64,000 nt of DNA from Porphyrobacter sp. ULC335 (GTDB taxonomy: Bacteria; Pseudomonadota; Alphaproteobacteria; Sphingomonadales; Sphingomonadaceae). The stretch's first letter is position 1. Each line of letters begins with the position of its first letter. Of the stretch, positions 1 through 7,720 are shown in pieces. The stretch spans positions 744,001-808,000 of the forward strand of contig NZ_CP078091.1 of assembly GCF_025917005.1 (NCBI RefSeq), given 5' to 3'. Made by a program: the position numbers and the translations under genes. The notes below the pieces were generated by a model, which had not been told where the DNA came from, searched no databases, and saw only the letters and a list, made by a program, of their open reading frames with translations.

Positions 1-1216
1 GCTCGAACACGGCTGCAATGCCCTGACCGCCGCCGATGCACATGGTCTCAAGCCCGTAGCGCGCCCCGCGCCGGTGCATTTCATGCGCCATGTCGGCCAG
101 AATACGCCCGCCGGTGGCGCCGATGGGATGGCCGAGGCTGATGCCCGATCCATTGACGTTGAGGATATCGCGGCGGCTGTCATCGTCGCTCCATCCCCAG
201 CCCTTGAGCACGGCGAGCACCTGCGGCGCGAAAGCCTCGTTGAGCTCGACAAGGCCGATATCGTCCCAGCTATACCCGCGCCGCTCGAACAGCCGCTCCA
301 CGGCGGGCACCGGGCCGATGCCCATCCGCGAAGGATCGCAGCCCGCCGCCGCCCAGCCGCCGAACCACAGCATCGGGGTAAGGCCGAGTTCCTCGAGCTT
401 GTCCTCAGCCACCACCAGGCAGGCGGCGGCCGCGTCGTTCTGCTGGCTGGCATTACCTGCGGTGACGATGGCTTGCGGGTCACGCTTCCCGTCGATGGGG
501 GCAAGCTTGCCGAGCGTCTCCATCGAAGCGTCCGTGCGGTAGCCCTCGTCATGGTCGAAGATCACCGGGTCGCCCTTCCGCTGCGGAATCGCGACGGGGA
601 CGAGCTGCTCGGCGAACTTGCCCTCCGCCCATGCCCGCGCCGCATTCTGGTGCGAGCGGACGGCGAAAGCATCGGCTTCCTCGCGAGAAATGCCGTAATC
701 CTTGGCGAGGTTCTCGGCGGTCTCGATCATGCCGGTGATGACGCCGAAGCGCTCGACCGGCTGGCTCATCACGCGGCCGCGGCTGAGGCGATCGTGCAGC
801 ACCATGTCGCCCATTCGCACACCCCCGCGTGCAGCGAGGGTGTAGTGCTCGACATTCGACATCGATTCCACCCCGCCCGCCACGACCACATCGGCCATCC
901 CGGTTTCGACCATCATCGCCGCCGTCGCCACCGCCTGCGCGCCCGATCCGCAGCGCCGGTCGAGCTGGAAGCCGGGCACCTCGATGGGCAGGCCCGCCGC
1001 AAGCCACGCCCAGTGACCGATCGCGGGTGCCTCGCCATTGCCGTAGCCTTGGGAGAACACCACGTCGTCCACGCGCGCGGGATCAATGCCGGAGCGCTCC
1101 ATCAGGGCTTTGAGGATCACCGCGCCCAACTGGCCCGCGTTCATGCTCGAAAGCCCGCCGAGGAACTTGCCCACCGGAGTGCGCAGGGGCGTGCAGATGG
1201 CGGCGCGTCTGGTCAT
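1..1216 (-). CDS. thiolase family acetyl-CoA C-acyltransferase, 3' end cut by the window
   Basis: Thiolase-superfamily enzyme that cleaves a 3-ketoacyl-CoA with CoA, or runs in reverse, in the cytosol. About 405 codons are visible, so only the last few residues lie outside the window. All three catalytic motifs read: the nucleophilic cysteine in DRRCGSG (residue 89), the histidine in GHPIGATG, and the second cysteine in MCIGGGQG close to the cut end. The ATG lies within the stop of the upstream CoA-transferase gene (ATGA overlap), so the two are probably translationally coupled. The order dehydrogenase, CoA-transferase, thiolase suggests one acyl-CoA catabolic operon. The substrate cannot be read from the sequence. 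Confidence 0.93.
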   Translation of the reverse strand, partial: MTRRAAICTPLRTPVGKFLGGLSSMNAGQLGAVILKALMERSGIDPARVDDVVFSQGYGNGEAPAIGHWAWLAAGLPIEVPGFQLDRRCGSGAQAVATAAMMVETGMADVVVAGGVESMSNVEHYTLAARGGVRMGDMVLHDRLSRGRVMSQPVERFGVITGMIETAENLAKDYGISREEADAFAVRSHQNAARAWAEGKFAEQLVPVAIPQRKGDPVIFDHDEGYRTDASMETLGKLAPIDGKRDPQAIVTAGNASQQNDAAAACLVVAEDKLEELGLTPMLWFGGWAAAGCDPSRMGIGPVPAVERLFERRGYSWDDIGLVELNEAFAPQVLAVLKGWGWSDDDSRRDILNVNGSGISLGHPIGATGGRILADMAHEMHRRGARYGLETMCIGGGQGIAAVFE

Positions 1217-2445
1217 ATTCTGTCCTTGTCTGAAAGCGCCACCGTCCCCGCATCGACCAGCTTGCCGATCGCACCGGAGGTGAGGCCGAGCTTATCGGCA
1301 AGCACCTCCTCGGAATGTTGCCCGAGGTAGGGTGCTGGCGCAGGATCGCCCGCTTCTCGGCCCGGCAGGTTCGCGAAACTGCGGGTCGCGGGGTAATCGA
1401 AGCCCGAGGGGTTGGCTGGCGCAGGGCCGAACAGCGGGTTCTGCGCCACCAGCACCGGATCATTCGCCGCCTCGTAAGCGGTGCGGTAGCGTTCGAAGGT
1501 GCAGGCCTCAGCCGCCATGCGCGATTCGAGGGTGGCATAATCCATGCCGTCCGCCGCGCTCTGGAACAGCGCGAACAGCGCGGCGCGGTGCTGGAAGCGG
1601 GGTGTGTCCCCATCGGCGAAGCGCACGCTCGCTTCGGACTCAAGCGCGGCGATCCCCGCCTCCAGTCCGAAGGCTTTCACCAGCCCGCCCCATTGCTTGG
1701 GCGTGAGCGCAGCAACCATGAAGCGCACGCCGTCCTTGCTGCGGAAGTCGCGCCCGAATGCGCCCCAGATCGCATTGCCGAGCCGCTCGCGGTCGCCGCC
1801 GCGGTACAGCACCTCGGCCATCAGCCCGGCATTCGCCATCGTCCCGATCGCGACATCGCCGAGCGGCAGGCGCACTTCATTGCCCTCGCCCGTGCGGTCA
1901 CGGTGGCGCAGCGCGGCGAGCATCGCGAAGGCGCCATAGGCCCCGGTGATGAAGTCCCACGCGGGCAGCACCTGATTGACCGGCGGCGCGCTGGCGGCAT
2001 CCCAATCCTCTGGTCCGGTCATCAGCGGGTATCCGGCGGCGGCGTTGACGGTGAAGTCCATCGCTTGGCGCCCATCGTGCCAGCCCATCACCCGAAGCGA
2101 GATCATGTCGGCACGCTTGGCCGCCATTGCCGCGTGGCTGAGGAAGCTCTGCTCCGGCAGGTTGGTGATGCATTGGCCCACGCTCGCCGCCAATTCGACC
2201 AGCAGCTCGCGCCCCGCCGGTGATTGCAGATCAAGCGCTACCGATTTCTTGGCGCGGTTGAGGTTCTCCCAAGACAGCGAGCGCCCCTCGCGGGTTAGCA
2301 TGTAGCGGTTGTAATCGAGCCCGCCCGCCTTGTGATCGACGCGGATCACCTCCGCGCCCAGCTGCGCGCAGTAAAGCCCCGCAGTGGGCGAAGCGACGAA
2401 GCTGGAGACTTCGACGATGCTCAGGTCGTGCAATAGATTATACAA
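1213..2445 (-). CDS. CaiB/BaiF family (class III) CoA-transferase
   Basis: Family III CoA-transferase, moving CoA between carboxylic acids via an aspartyl-CoA intermediate. The 410-residue protein opens with the family-typical segment LHDLSIVEVSSFVASPTAGL and then AQLGAEVIRVD. That places the start near the TTG at 2443-2445, which is preferred because no ATG or GTG fits upstream. No convincing Shine-Dalgarno is seen: the TTG is only two bases from the edge of the palindromic repeat at 2448-2525. The aspartate expected about 170 residues in was not assigned confidently. The gene lies between an acyl-CoA dehydrogenase and a thiolase on the same strand, so it probably activates the acid that this operon degrades. 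Confidence 0.9.
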   Translation of the reverse strand: MYNLLHDLSIVEVSSFVASPTAGLYCAQLGAEVIRVDHKAGGLDYNRYMLTREGRSLSWENLNRAKKSVALDLQSPAGRELLVELAASVGQCITNLPEQSFLSHAAMAAKRADMISLRVMGWHDGRQAMDFTVNAAAGYPLMTGPEDWDAASAPPVNQVLPAWDFITGAYGAFAMLAALRHRDRTGEGNEVRLPLGDVAIGTMANAGLMAEVLYRGGDRERLGNAIWGAFGRDFRSKDGVRFMVAALTPKQWGGLVKAFGLEAGIAALESEASVRFADGDTPRFQHRAALFALFQSAADGMDYATLESRMAAEACTFERYRTAYEAANDPVLVAQNPLFGPAPANPSGFDYPATRSFANLPGREAGDPAPAPYLGQHSEEVLADKLGLTSGAIGKLVDAGTVALSDKDRI

Positions 2446-2447
2446 AT

Positions 2448-2525
2448 GTCATCCCCGCGAAAGCGGGGACCCATGGCCTCCCGCGGGATATTGCCGCTCT
2501 GGGTTCCCGCTTTCGCGGGAATGAC
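2448..2525. repeat. REP-like palindromic element between acyl-CoA dehydrogenase and CoA-transferase
   Basis: Two 26-base arms (2448-2473 and 2500-2525) are inverted copies with 24 of 26 positions matching, around a 26-base centre. Each arm contains its own small palindrome of the type CCCGCGAAAGCGGG. This CGAAAGCG-type element is a familiar dispersed intergenic repeat in Sphingomonadales and other proteobacteria. It fills the gap between the dehydrogenase stop (2531) and the transferase start (2445), so an operon transcript would carry a long hairpin just before the TTG start. Confidence 0.85.
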
Positions 2526-2530
2526 AGACG

Positions 2531-3733
2531 TTATGCATTGGCCGCCCATTCGCGCAGCATGTGCTTGGCGATCTGAAGCTGGAGGATCTGCGTCGTGCCT
2601 TCGTAGATGCGGTAGATGCGCGCATCGCGGAAGAAGCGTTCGGCGTCATATTCGGCGAGATAGCCCGCGCCGCCATAGATCTGCACCACGCGGTCGACCA
2701 CCCGGCCGCACATCTCGGACGCGAAGACCTTGAAGGCGGCGGCCTTGACCAGGATGTTCTCCCCCCGGTCGGCGCGGGCGGTGACATCGGCCATCATCGC
2801 TTCGGCGGCGTAGATTTCGATCTCGCTGTCGGCGAGCATCGCCTGGATCAGCTGGAAATTGGCGATCGGCTCTCCGAAGGCCTTGCGTTCGTTGGCGTAG
2901 CGCAGCGCCGAATCGAGCGCGCGGCGGGCATAGCCGGTCGCCGCTGCGCCTACGGAGATGCGCCCGTTGTCGAGGCTCTTCATCGCGAAGACGAAGCCCT
3001 TGCCGGTCTCCCCGCCCAACAGCGCGTCACCGGGCACGCGCACGTCATCAAGCATGATGTCCGAGATGTGCGAGCCGCTCTGGCCCATCTTCTTGTCGGG
3101 CGAACCGCGCGAGACGCCCGCGCTGTTCATCGGCACGATGAAGGCGGAAACGTGCGCGTTCTTGGGCAGCGCCTCCTTGCTGGTGCGCGCCATGATCAGC
3201 GCGACATCGGCATGGGGGGCGTTGGTGATGTAACGCTTGGTCCCGTTGAGGATCCAGCCATTGCCGTCCGGATCAGGGACGGCGGTGGTCTGCAGACCGG
3301 CGCTGTCGCTCCCCGAGCCGGGTTCGGTCAAGCCGAAGCAGGCGATCCGCCCTTCCGCGATTCTCGGGTACCATTCGGCCTTCTGGGCTTCGGTCGCGCC
3401 GTTCTTCAGCGCGCTCGCGAACATGCCGACATTGATCGAGAAGATCGACCGATAAGCGGGCGCGGCATAGGCCATGATGTTCACGACGCGGGCATATTGC
3501 GTCATGTTGAGCCCTGCGCCGCCGTATTCCTCCGGCACGGACAGGCCGAACAACCCCATCTCGCGCATTTCCTTGAGGATGTCCTCGGGGATGCGGTCTT
3601 CGGCGATCACCTGCGGTTCGGCCGGGATCAGACGCTCGCGGACATAGCGGGTGAGCTGCTCGGCAAACTGCTCGAAGGTGTCCTCGTCCATGCCGGCATT
3701 GAGCGGGGCGGCGAGGCTGGTGGGGGCATTCAT
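2531..3733 (-). CDS. acyl-CoA dehydrogenase
   Basis: FAD-dependent acyl-CoA dehydrogenase of 400 residues, the usual length, catalysing alpha,beta-desaturation of an acyl-CoA with electrons passed to ETF. The N-terminal helical domain has the VPEEYGGAG segment. The middle domain has the ACFGLTEPGSGSD flavin/substrate signature and the GTKRYITNA strand. The C-terminal helical domain carries YGGAGYLAEYDAERFFRDAR and EGTTQI, the usual site of catalytic and flavin contacts. It leads the operon that continues with the CoA-transferase and thiolase. Substrate chain length cannot be read from the sequence. Confidence 0.95.
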   Translation of the reverse strand: MNAPTSLAAPLNAGMDEDTFEQFAEQLTRYVRERLIPAEPQVIAEDRIPEDILKEMREMGLFGLSVPEEYGGAGLNMTQYARVVNIMAYAAPAYRSIFSINVGMFASALKNGATEAQKAEWYPRIAEGRIACFGLTEPGSGSDSAGLQTTAVPDPDGNGWILNGTKRYITNAPHADVALIMARTSKEALPKNAHVSAFIVPMNSAGVSRGSPDKKMGQSGSHISDIMLDDVRVPGDALLGGETGKGFVFAMKSLDNGRISVGAAATGYARRALDSALRYANERKAFGEPIANFQLIQAMLADSEIEIYAAEAMMADVTARADRGENILVKAAAFKVFASEMCGRVVDRVVQIYGGAGYLAEYDAERFFRDARIYRIYEGTTQILQLQIAKHMLREWAANA

Positions 3734-3778
3734 GATCGGCTTCGTCCTTGAACGGGAAAGAAGTTTGGCGAGGGCCGG

Positions 3779-4030
3779 TTAATTGCGCCGGGGCGCTGCG
3801 TCGCCTGTCATTTCGGCGGGCGCACCGGAGCCTTGCGGTGCGGGTGCGGTGGCCGCGTCAGTCGGCAGAGCCTCGGGGGGCAGCTGACGCTCGTCGAGCA
3901 TTGAAGCCGCGTCCTCCAGCGCCTTGGCCTCGCCGGGACTGACCCCGCCGGGCGCGCTTGCCCCTTCATCCCCGCAGGCGGCGAGGGCGAGGGGCAAGGC
4001 CAAAGCGGCGGCGAGCGGCAGGCGCGGCAT
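3779..4030 (-). CDS. small putative lipoprotein
   Basis: An 83-residue protein with a lipoprotein signal: a short charged start, a hydrophobic Leu/Ala stretch, and the lipobox LALAACG that would be cleaved and lipidated at the cysteine (residue 19). The mature part is low-complexity and rich in Ala, Pro, Gly and acidic residues, with one more ordered segment, GEAKALEDAASMLDERQLPP. I chose the ATG at 4030 because it gives a clean signal peptide. A longer frame upstream runs into the next gene. No function is recognised. It follows a second small lipoprotein gene by 13 bases. Confidence 0.7.
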   Translation of the reverse strand: MPRLPLAAALALPLALAACGDEGASAPGGVSPGEAKALEDAASMLDERQLPPEALPTDAATAPAPQGSGAPAEMTGDAAPRRN

Positions 4031-4043
4031 CGCAGGCGCCGGC

Positions 4044-4328
4044 TTACTCGGCGGGTTCTTCGGCGGCGGCAGCCGCTTCCGCCGCGACACCGGCCGCGGC
4101 ATCGCCCGCTGCCGTGGCGGACGCCTCGGGCACAGCGGCCTCGGGCGCATCGGTGGCGGTGGCGGACGGATCGGCGACTGGCGCTTCGGTCACCGGGGCA
4201 AGCGCGCTGTCAGCGGGCATTTCGACCGTGTCGGCGCTCGCTTCGGTCGAGGCGTCATCGGCGCTGCCGCAAGCGGCCAGCGCCAGCGAGGCGGCGGACA
4301 GGGCGGCAAGGGTGGTCAGCTTGCGCAT
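4044..4328 (-). CDS. small Ala/Asp/Glu-rich putative lipoprotein
   Basis: A 94-residue protein beginning MRKLTTLAALSAASLALAACG, a textbook lipoprotein signal with the lipid-carrying cysteine at residue 20. The rest is a low-complexity stretch of Ala, Asp, Glu, Thr and Val with almost no aromatic residues, so it is likely disordered. A GGAGAG sequence lies upstream of the ATG at 4328, though the spacing is long. It is transcribed with the neighbouring lipoprotein at 3779-4030. Both have similar build but no clear sequence identity. The role is unknown; compositionally biased lipoproteins of this sort are often envelope-associated. Confidence 0.72.
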   Translation of the reverse strand: MRKLTTLAALSAASLALAACGSADDASTEASADTVEMPADSALAPVTEAPVADPSATATDAPEAAVPEASATAAGDAAAGVAAEAAAAAEEPAE

Positions 4329-4469
4329 GGTAGGGGGTCTCTCCTCTCGAGTGGCTCCGGAAACGGCGCGCGGCGCCGCCCGGTTCGCAGCAGGGTGTAG
4401 CGAAGGCTTGGCCCCGCCGCCAAGTGCCAAATGGGCACACCCGCTGCACAAGCGATGTTGGCGCAGGCG

Positions 4470-4490
4470 GCGCGTGATATTGTCACGCGC
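4470..4490. promoter_or_regulatory. 8-bp palindrome directly before the beta-helix gene start
   Basis: Perfect inverted repeat GCGCGTGA / TCACGCGC with a five-base centre, ending at the base before the ATG at 4491. It could be a repressor operator or an RNA hairpin covering the ribosome-binding region. No other Shine-Dalgarno is obvious there. Confidence 0.45.
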
Positions 4491-5453
4491 ATGATCAACA
4501 CCATCTCGCTCCCGCCCGTCCGCATGATTGCGCTGATTGCCGCCGCCGTCGTCCCGGTCACGATCGCCAGCGCACAGCCGGTGCCCGGCGCCTTCACCGT
4601 GGTCGAGACGGGACGCAGCTATGGCGACTTGCAGCAGGCGGTGAATGCCGTCGGCAACGCCCGCGCCACGATCCGCATCGCGCCCGGCACCTATCGCCAG
4701 TGCGCGGTGCAGGAACAGGGCGTGATTGTCTATGAAGCTGCCGAGCCGGGTACGGTCACCCTTGCGGGCCGATCCTGCGAAGGCAAGGCGGCGCTGGTGC
4801 TGCGCGGCACGGGCGCGGAGATCCGCGGCCTCACCTTCAGCAACCTGCGCGTCGCGGACGGCAACGGCGCGGGCATCCGGCTCGAGAAAGGCGCGCTCAA
4901 CGTCGCTTATGCGCGTTTCGAGAACAGTCAGCAGGGCATCCTGACCGCCGATGATCCCGGCAGCCGTATCTACATCACCCGTTCGACCTTCACCGGGCTT
5001 GGCACTTGCGAGAACTCTGCCGGGTGCGCGCATTCGATTTACATCGGCAACTATGGCTCGCTGACCGTGCGCGAAAGCCGGTTCGAGCGCGGGATGGGCG
5101 GTCACTACGTCAAGGGGCGCGCGGCCAATGTGACCATCGAGAACAACAGCTTCGACGATGCGAACGGCAAGGGCACAAATTACATGATAGACCTGCCCGC
5201 CGGCAGCGTCGGCCGGATCGCGGACAACTGGTTCGTGCAGGGCCGCGACAAGGAGAACTATTCGGCCTTCATCGCCTTGGGCGCGGAAGACCTGCTCCAC
5301 CCCTCGGACGGGCTGCAGGTCGAAAACAACGAAGCCCGCTTCGTCCCCGGCCTGTCGCGCAGCAGCGTGTTCCTTGCCGACTGGTCCGGCTCGCGGATCG
5401 TGATGAAGGGCAACACGATTGCGGCCGGCATCAAGCCGTACGAGCAGCGCTAA
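4491..5453 (+). CDS. secreted right-handed beta-helix (pectin-lyase-fold) protein
   Basis: A 320-residue exported protein with a signal peptide whose likely cleavage follows TIASA (about residue 28). The body has many short beta-helix rungs with repeated patterns such as ARFENSQQGILT, ESRFERGMGGHYVKG and NVTIENNSFDD, typical of right-handed parallel beta-helix proteins. The family includes polysaccharide lyases and hydrolases, but I see no diagnostic catalytic residues, so the substrate and even enzymatic activity are open. An in-frame ATG exists 60 bases upstream; I prefer 4491 because it gives a compact signal peptide. The stop overlaps the ribA stop on the other strand by four bases. Confidence 0.8.
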   Translation: MINTISLPPVRMIALIAAAVVPVTIASAQPVPGAFTVVETGRSYGDLQQAVNAVGNARATIRIAPGTYRQCAVQEQGVIVYEAAEPGTVTLAGRSCEGKAALVLRGTGAEIRGLTFSNLRVADGNGAGIRLEKGALNVAYARFENSQQGILTADDPGSRIYITRSTFTGLGTCENSAGCAHSIYIGNYGSLTVRESRFERGMGGHYVKGRAANVTIENNSFDDANGKGTNYMIDLPAGSVGRIADNWFVQGRDKENYSAFIALGAEDLLHPSDGLQVENNEARFVPGLSRSSVFLADWSGSRIVMKGNTIAAGIKPYEQR

Positions 5454-6478
5454 AGCAGCAAATGCCCCGACCGGTCGCGCTTGGTCGCCAGATAGCGGGC
5501 GTTGTGGGGGTTTTCGGGGAGCTGGTGCGGCACGCGTTCGCTGACCGTGATTCCGGCTGCGGATAGCGCCTCGACCTTGGCCGGATTGTTGGTCAGCAGC
5601 CGGATCGTCCGCGCGCCGAGCAGCTCCAGCATCCGCGCCGCCACCGGGAAGTCGCGCGCTTCGTCAGGCAGGCCGAGCCGCTGGTTGGCCTCCACGGTGT
5701 CGAAGCCCTGATCCTGCAAACGATAGGCGCGCAGCTTGTTGACGAGCCCGATCCCGCGTCCCTCCTGCCGCATATAGAGCAGTACGCCCCAGCCGCCGGA
5801 ATCGCGCGCTTCATGCGCCATCGCGTGGAGCGCGGCATCCAGTTGCGGGCCGCAGTCGCATTTGAGGCTGCCGAGGATGTCGCCGGTGAGGCACTCGGAA
5901 TGGAGCCGGACGAGCGGCTGGCGGTCACCCGTCTGCTTGCCGATGATCAGCGCGACATGCTCGCGCAGGTCGGCGGCGGAGCGGAAGGCGACAATCTCGG
6001 CATCCTCGCAAGCCGAGACGGGCAGACGCGCCCGGGTGACGATGCGCAAGGCACCGGCATCGGCATAGGCGGCAAGGTCGGACACGGCGACCGGCTGCGC
6101 TTCGCCCGCATCGTCCGGATCGACGAGGAAGGCGGGGAGGATTCCGGCAATCCGGGCCAGTTCGAGCGCGGCGGCGGCGGTTTCGGCCCAGTCGAGGCTC
6201 ACCGCCTTGAACGGGCCCTTGAGCGGATTGCCCAGATCGAGCGCCGGGTCGGCGACCGGCAGGGCATCGCGCAGGGTGAAGGCCTCCCCGCCCGCAATCA
6301 GCACGGGGGCGTGGGGAACGGCAGCTTCGCGCTGGTTGGCGAGTTTCAGCGTGGCGGCGCGCGCGGCGGAGATCAGCATCCGGGGCGCGCTTGCCCCTTG
6401 CGCGATGGCGGTTTCGACCGGCAGCAGGGTCGGCCCCCCTTCGAATGCCAGCGGCCAGCCATGCCGCAGCGCATCCAC
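5450..6478 (-). CDS. ribA: GTP cyclohydrolase II
   Basis: Zinc enzyme that opens GTP to 2,5-diamino-6-ribosylamino-pyrimidinone phosphate, the first step of riboflavin synthesis. The C-terminal 190 residues hold the zinc site HSECLTGDILGSLKCDCG, the GVLLYMRQEGRGIGL catalytic strand and LLTNNPAKV. The N-terminal part of about 150 residues is loosely DHBP-synthase-like in its opening but shows none of the RibB active-site signatures, so it is probably a non-catalytic extension. The start is uncertain. GTG at 6478 is the first usable codon that does not run more than 100 bases into xth. An in-frame ATG at 6631 would overlap xth heavily. Confidence 0.88.
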   Translation of the reverse strand: MDALRHGWPLAFEGGPTLLPVETAIAQGASAPRMLISAARAATLKLANQREAAVPHAPVLIAGGEAFTLRDALPVADPALDLGNPLKGPFKAVSLDWAETAAAALELARIAGILPAFLVDPDDAGEAQPVAVSDLAAYADAGALRIVTRARLPVSACEDAEIVAFRSAADLREHVALIIGKQTGDRQPLVRLHSECLTGDILGSLKCDCGPQLDAALHAMAHEARDSGGWGVLLYMRQEGRGIGLVNKLRAYRLQDQGFDTVEANQRLGLPDEARDFPVAARMLELLGARTIRLLTNNPAKVEALSAAGITVSERVPHQLPENPHNARYLATKRDRSGHLLL

Positions 6479-6516
6479 CGCCTGCGCGGCCCGGCGGGAC
6501 GGAGAAGGCGTTTCGC

Positions 6517-7305
6517 TCAGAGGTCGAACTCCGTGATCAGTGGTACGTGGTCGGAGGGCTGCGTCCAGGCGCGCGCATCTTCGAGCACGCGGTGCGCGGT
6601 CGCCTGCTTGGCCAATTCGGGCGAGGCCCACATGTGGTCAAGCCGGCGGCCCTTGTCGTTCTCCTGCCAAGCCGGATTGCGATAGCTCCACCAGCTGTAA
6701 TAGCGGCCCGGATGCGGCACGTGTTCGCGGCCGATATCGACCCAGCCATGCGCGTCGCGGAACTTGCCCAGCGTCTCGACCTCGATCGGCGTGTGGCTGA
6801 CGACCTTCAACAGCTGCTTGTGGCTCCACACGTCGCTTTCCAGCGGGGCAATGTTGAAATCGCCGACGATCAGCGTGGGCCGGTCGAGCGTGTCCGCCCA
6901 CTTGGTCATCCGCCCGAGAAAGTCGAGCTTCTGTCCGAACTTTGTGTTCACCTCGCGGTCGGGCACATCGCCGCCTGCGGGGACATAGACATTCTCGACC
7001 AGAAGATCCTTGCCCAGCACCTCGACCCCGATGTGCCGCGCTTCGCCATTGTCCTGCCAGTCGTGGCGGGTCACCTCGCGGATCGGCACGCGGCTGATGG
7101 TGGCGACGCCGTGGTAGCCCTTCTGCCCGCTCACCGCCTGATAGGTGTAACCGAGATTCGCCAGCGCCTCGGCCGGGAACAGGTGGCTCTCGCACTTGAT
7201 TTCCTGCAGGCACAGGATGTCAGGCGCGGCTTCGGAGAGCAGCTTTTCGATGAGGCCCACGCGCAGGCGCGCGGAGTTGATGTTCCAGGTGGCAACAGAC
7301 AGCAT
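6517..7305 (-). CDS. xth: exodeoxyribonuclease III
   Basis: ExoIII-type AP endonuclease and 3'-5' exonuclease for base-excision repair, 262 residues. It begins MLSVATWNINSAR, the strand carrying the first metal-binding asparagine. It then shows LCLQEIKCE (metal-binding Glu), YVPAGGD, VGDFNIAPLESD (Asp/Asn pair), RLDHMWAS and the C-terminal SDHVPL containing the catalytic histidine. Length and motif order match the family throughout. ribA follows on the same strand. The upstream 415 bases contain a hairpin repeat and a probable small RNA rather than another gene. Confidence 0.96.
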   Translation of the reverse strand: MLSVATWNINSARLRVGLIEKLLSEAAPDILCLQEIKCESHLFPAEALANLGYTYQAVSGQKGYHGVATISRVPIREVTRHDWQDNGEARHIGVEVLGKDLLVENVYVPAGGDVPDREVNTKFGQKLDFLGRMTKWADTLDRPTLIVGDFNIAPLESDVWSHKQLLKVVSHTPIEVETLGKFRDAHGWVDIGREHVPHPGRYYSWWSYRNPAWQENDKGRRLDHMWASPELAKQATAHRVLEDARAWTQPSDHVPLITEFDL

Positions 7306-7395
7306 GGAGGCGGACTTACGGCGTCATCCGCCAAGTTTCTACCTTTGACTTTGGTGCCGAATTGGCGCGTGGCGCATCTGGGGTCGTGCAGGATC

Positions 7396-7477
7396 GGTCG
7401 CGCAGCGACCGCAAGGCCGACCGGCCGCCCGCAGCGACGCGACCTTCAGGTCGCATGAGCGAGGATCTCGCATCGCG
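7396..7477 (-). repeat. dispersed hairpin-cluster repeat, site A
   Basis: On the + strand it begins with GGTCGC-GCA-GCGACC (7396-7410), continues with overlapping GGCC/GACC palindromes and a second GCGACC..GGTCGC, and ends in GAGCGAGGAT. The same module order recurs near 13982, 33360 and 43950. This copy has only a weak terminal hairpin (TCGC/GCGA), unlike the other three. Confidence 0.7.
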
Positions 7478-7489
7478 AAGGGGCTGTGA

Positions 7490-7529
7490 AACACAAAACC
7501 CAAAAAACCAAAAACCCCCGACCCGGGGG
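7490..7529 (-). terminator. strong intrinsic terminator
   Basis: On the - strand a CCCCC stem, five-base loop and GGGGG (7529 down to 7515) are followed by TTTTTGGTTTTTTGGGTTTT (7514 down to about 7495). An alternative CGACCC/GGGTCG pairing overlaps it. It lies about 190 bases past the lolA stop, so it probably ends the small RNA described at 7490-7690 or a long lolA transcript. Confidence 0.8.
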
Positions 7530-7690
7530 CGATGGGTCGAGGGTTCCATGGAGCGTTCGTCACGCTTGTACAAGGCAGGCCCTTGGTGAAGGGTGGGCAA
7601 CAGGGGGGAAACCTCCCTTCGAACCGCCTTGTTGAGAATGATTAGCCGATTCCGCCTTTCATTCACATGAACACGCGTGAAATCTTGTCG
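7490..7690 (-). ncRNA. probable structured small RNA downstream of lolA
   Basis: This stretch has no protein-like frame but a highly organised RNA. A closing helix pairs 7607-7625 (GGTTCGAAGGG..TTTCC) with 7535-7547 (GGAACCCTCGACC). Inside are three hairpins: CCCTT-cacc-AAGGG (7580-7593), the palindrome CTTGTACAAG (7565-7574) and GCGT-gacga-ACGC (7553-7565). A further stem GAATGA/TCATTC lies 5' (7636-7664), and the strong terminator at 7515-7529 follows. Upstream, TGAAC (7719-7723) and GTT (7700-7702), 16 bases apart, loosely resemble an EcfG-type promoter. The roughly 190-base size and rod-like closing helix are compatible with 6S RNA, but I cannot assign a family. It lacks the conserved SRP RNA core. 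Confidence 0.5.
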
Positions 7691-7720
7691 TTTCTATACA
7701 ACCGTTCGTCGGACGTCCGT

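Noticed and set aside
7316..7666. 116-codon open frame on the - strand between lolA and xth
   Set aside because: The translation looks random and runs through a strong terminator; RNA structure explains the region better.
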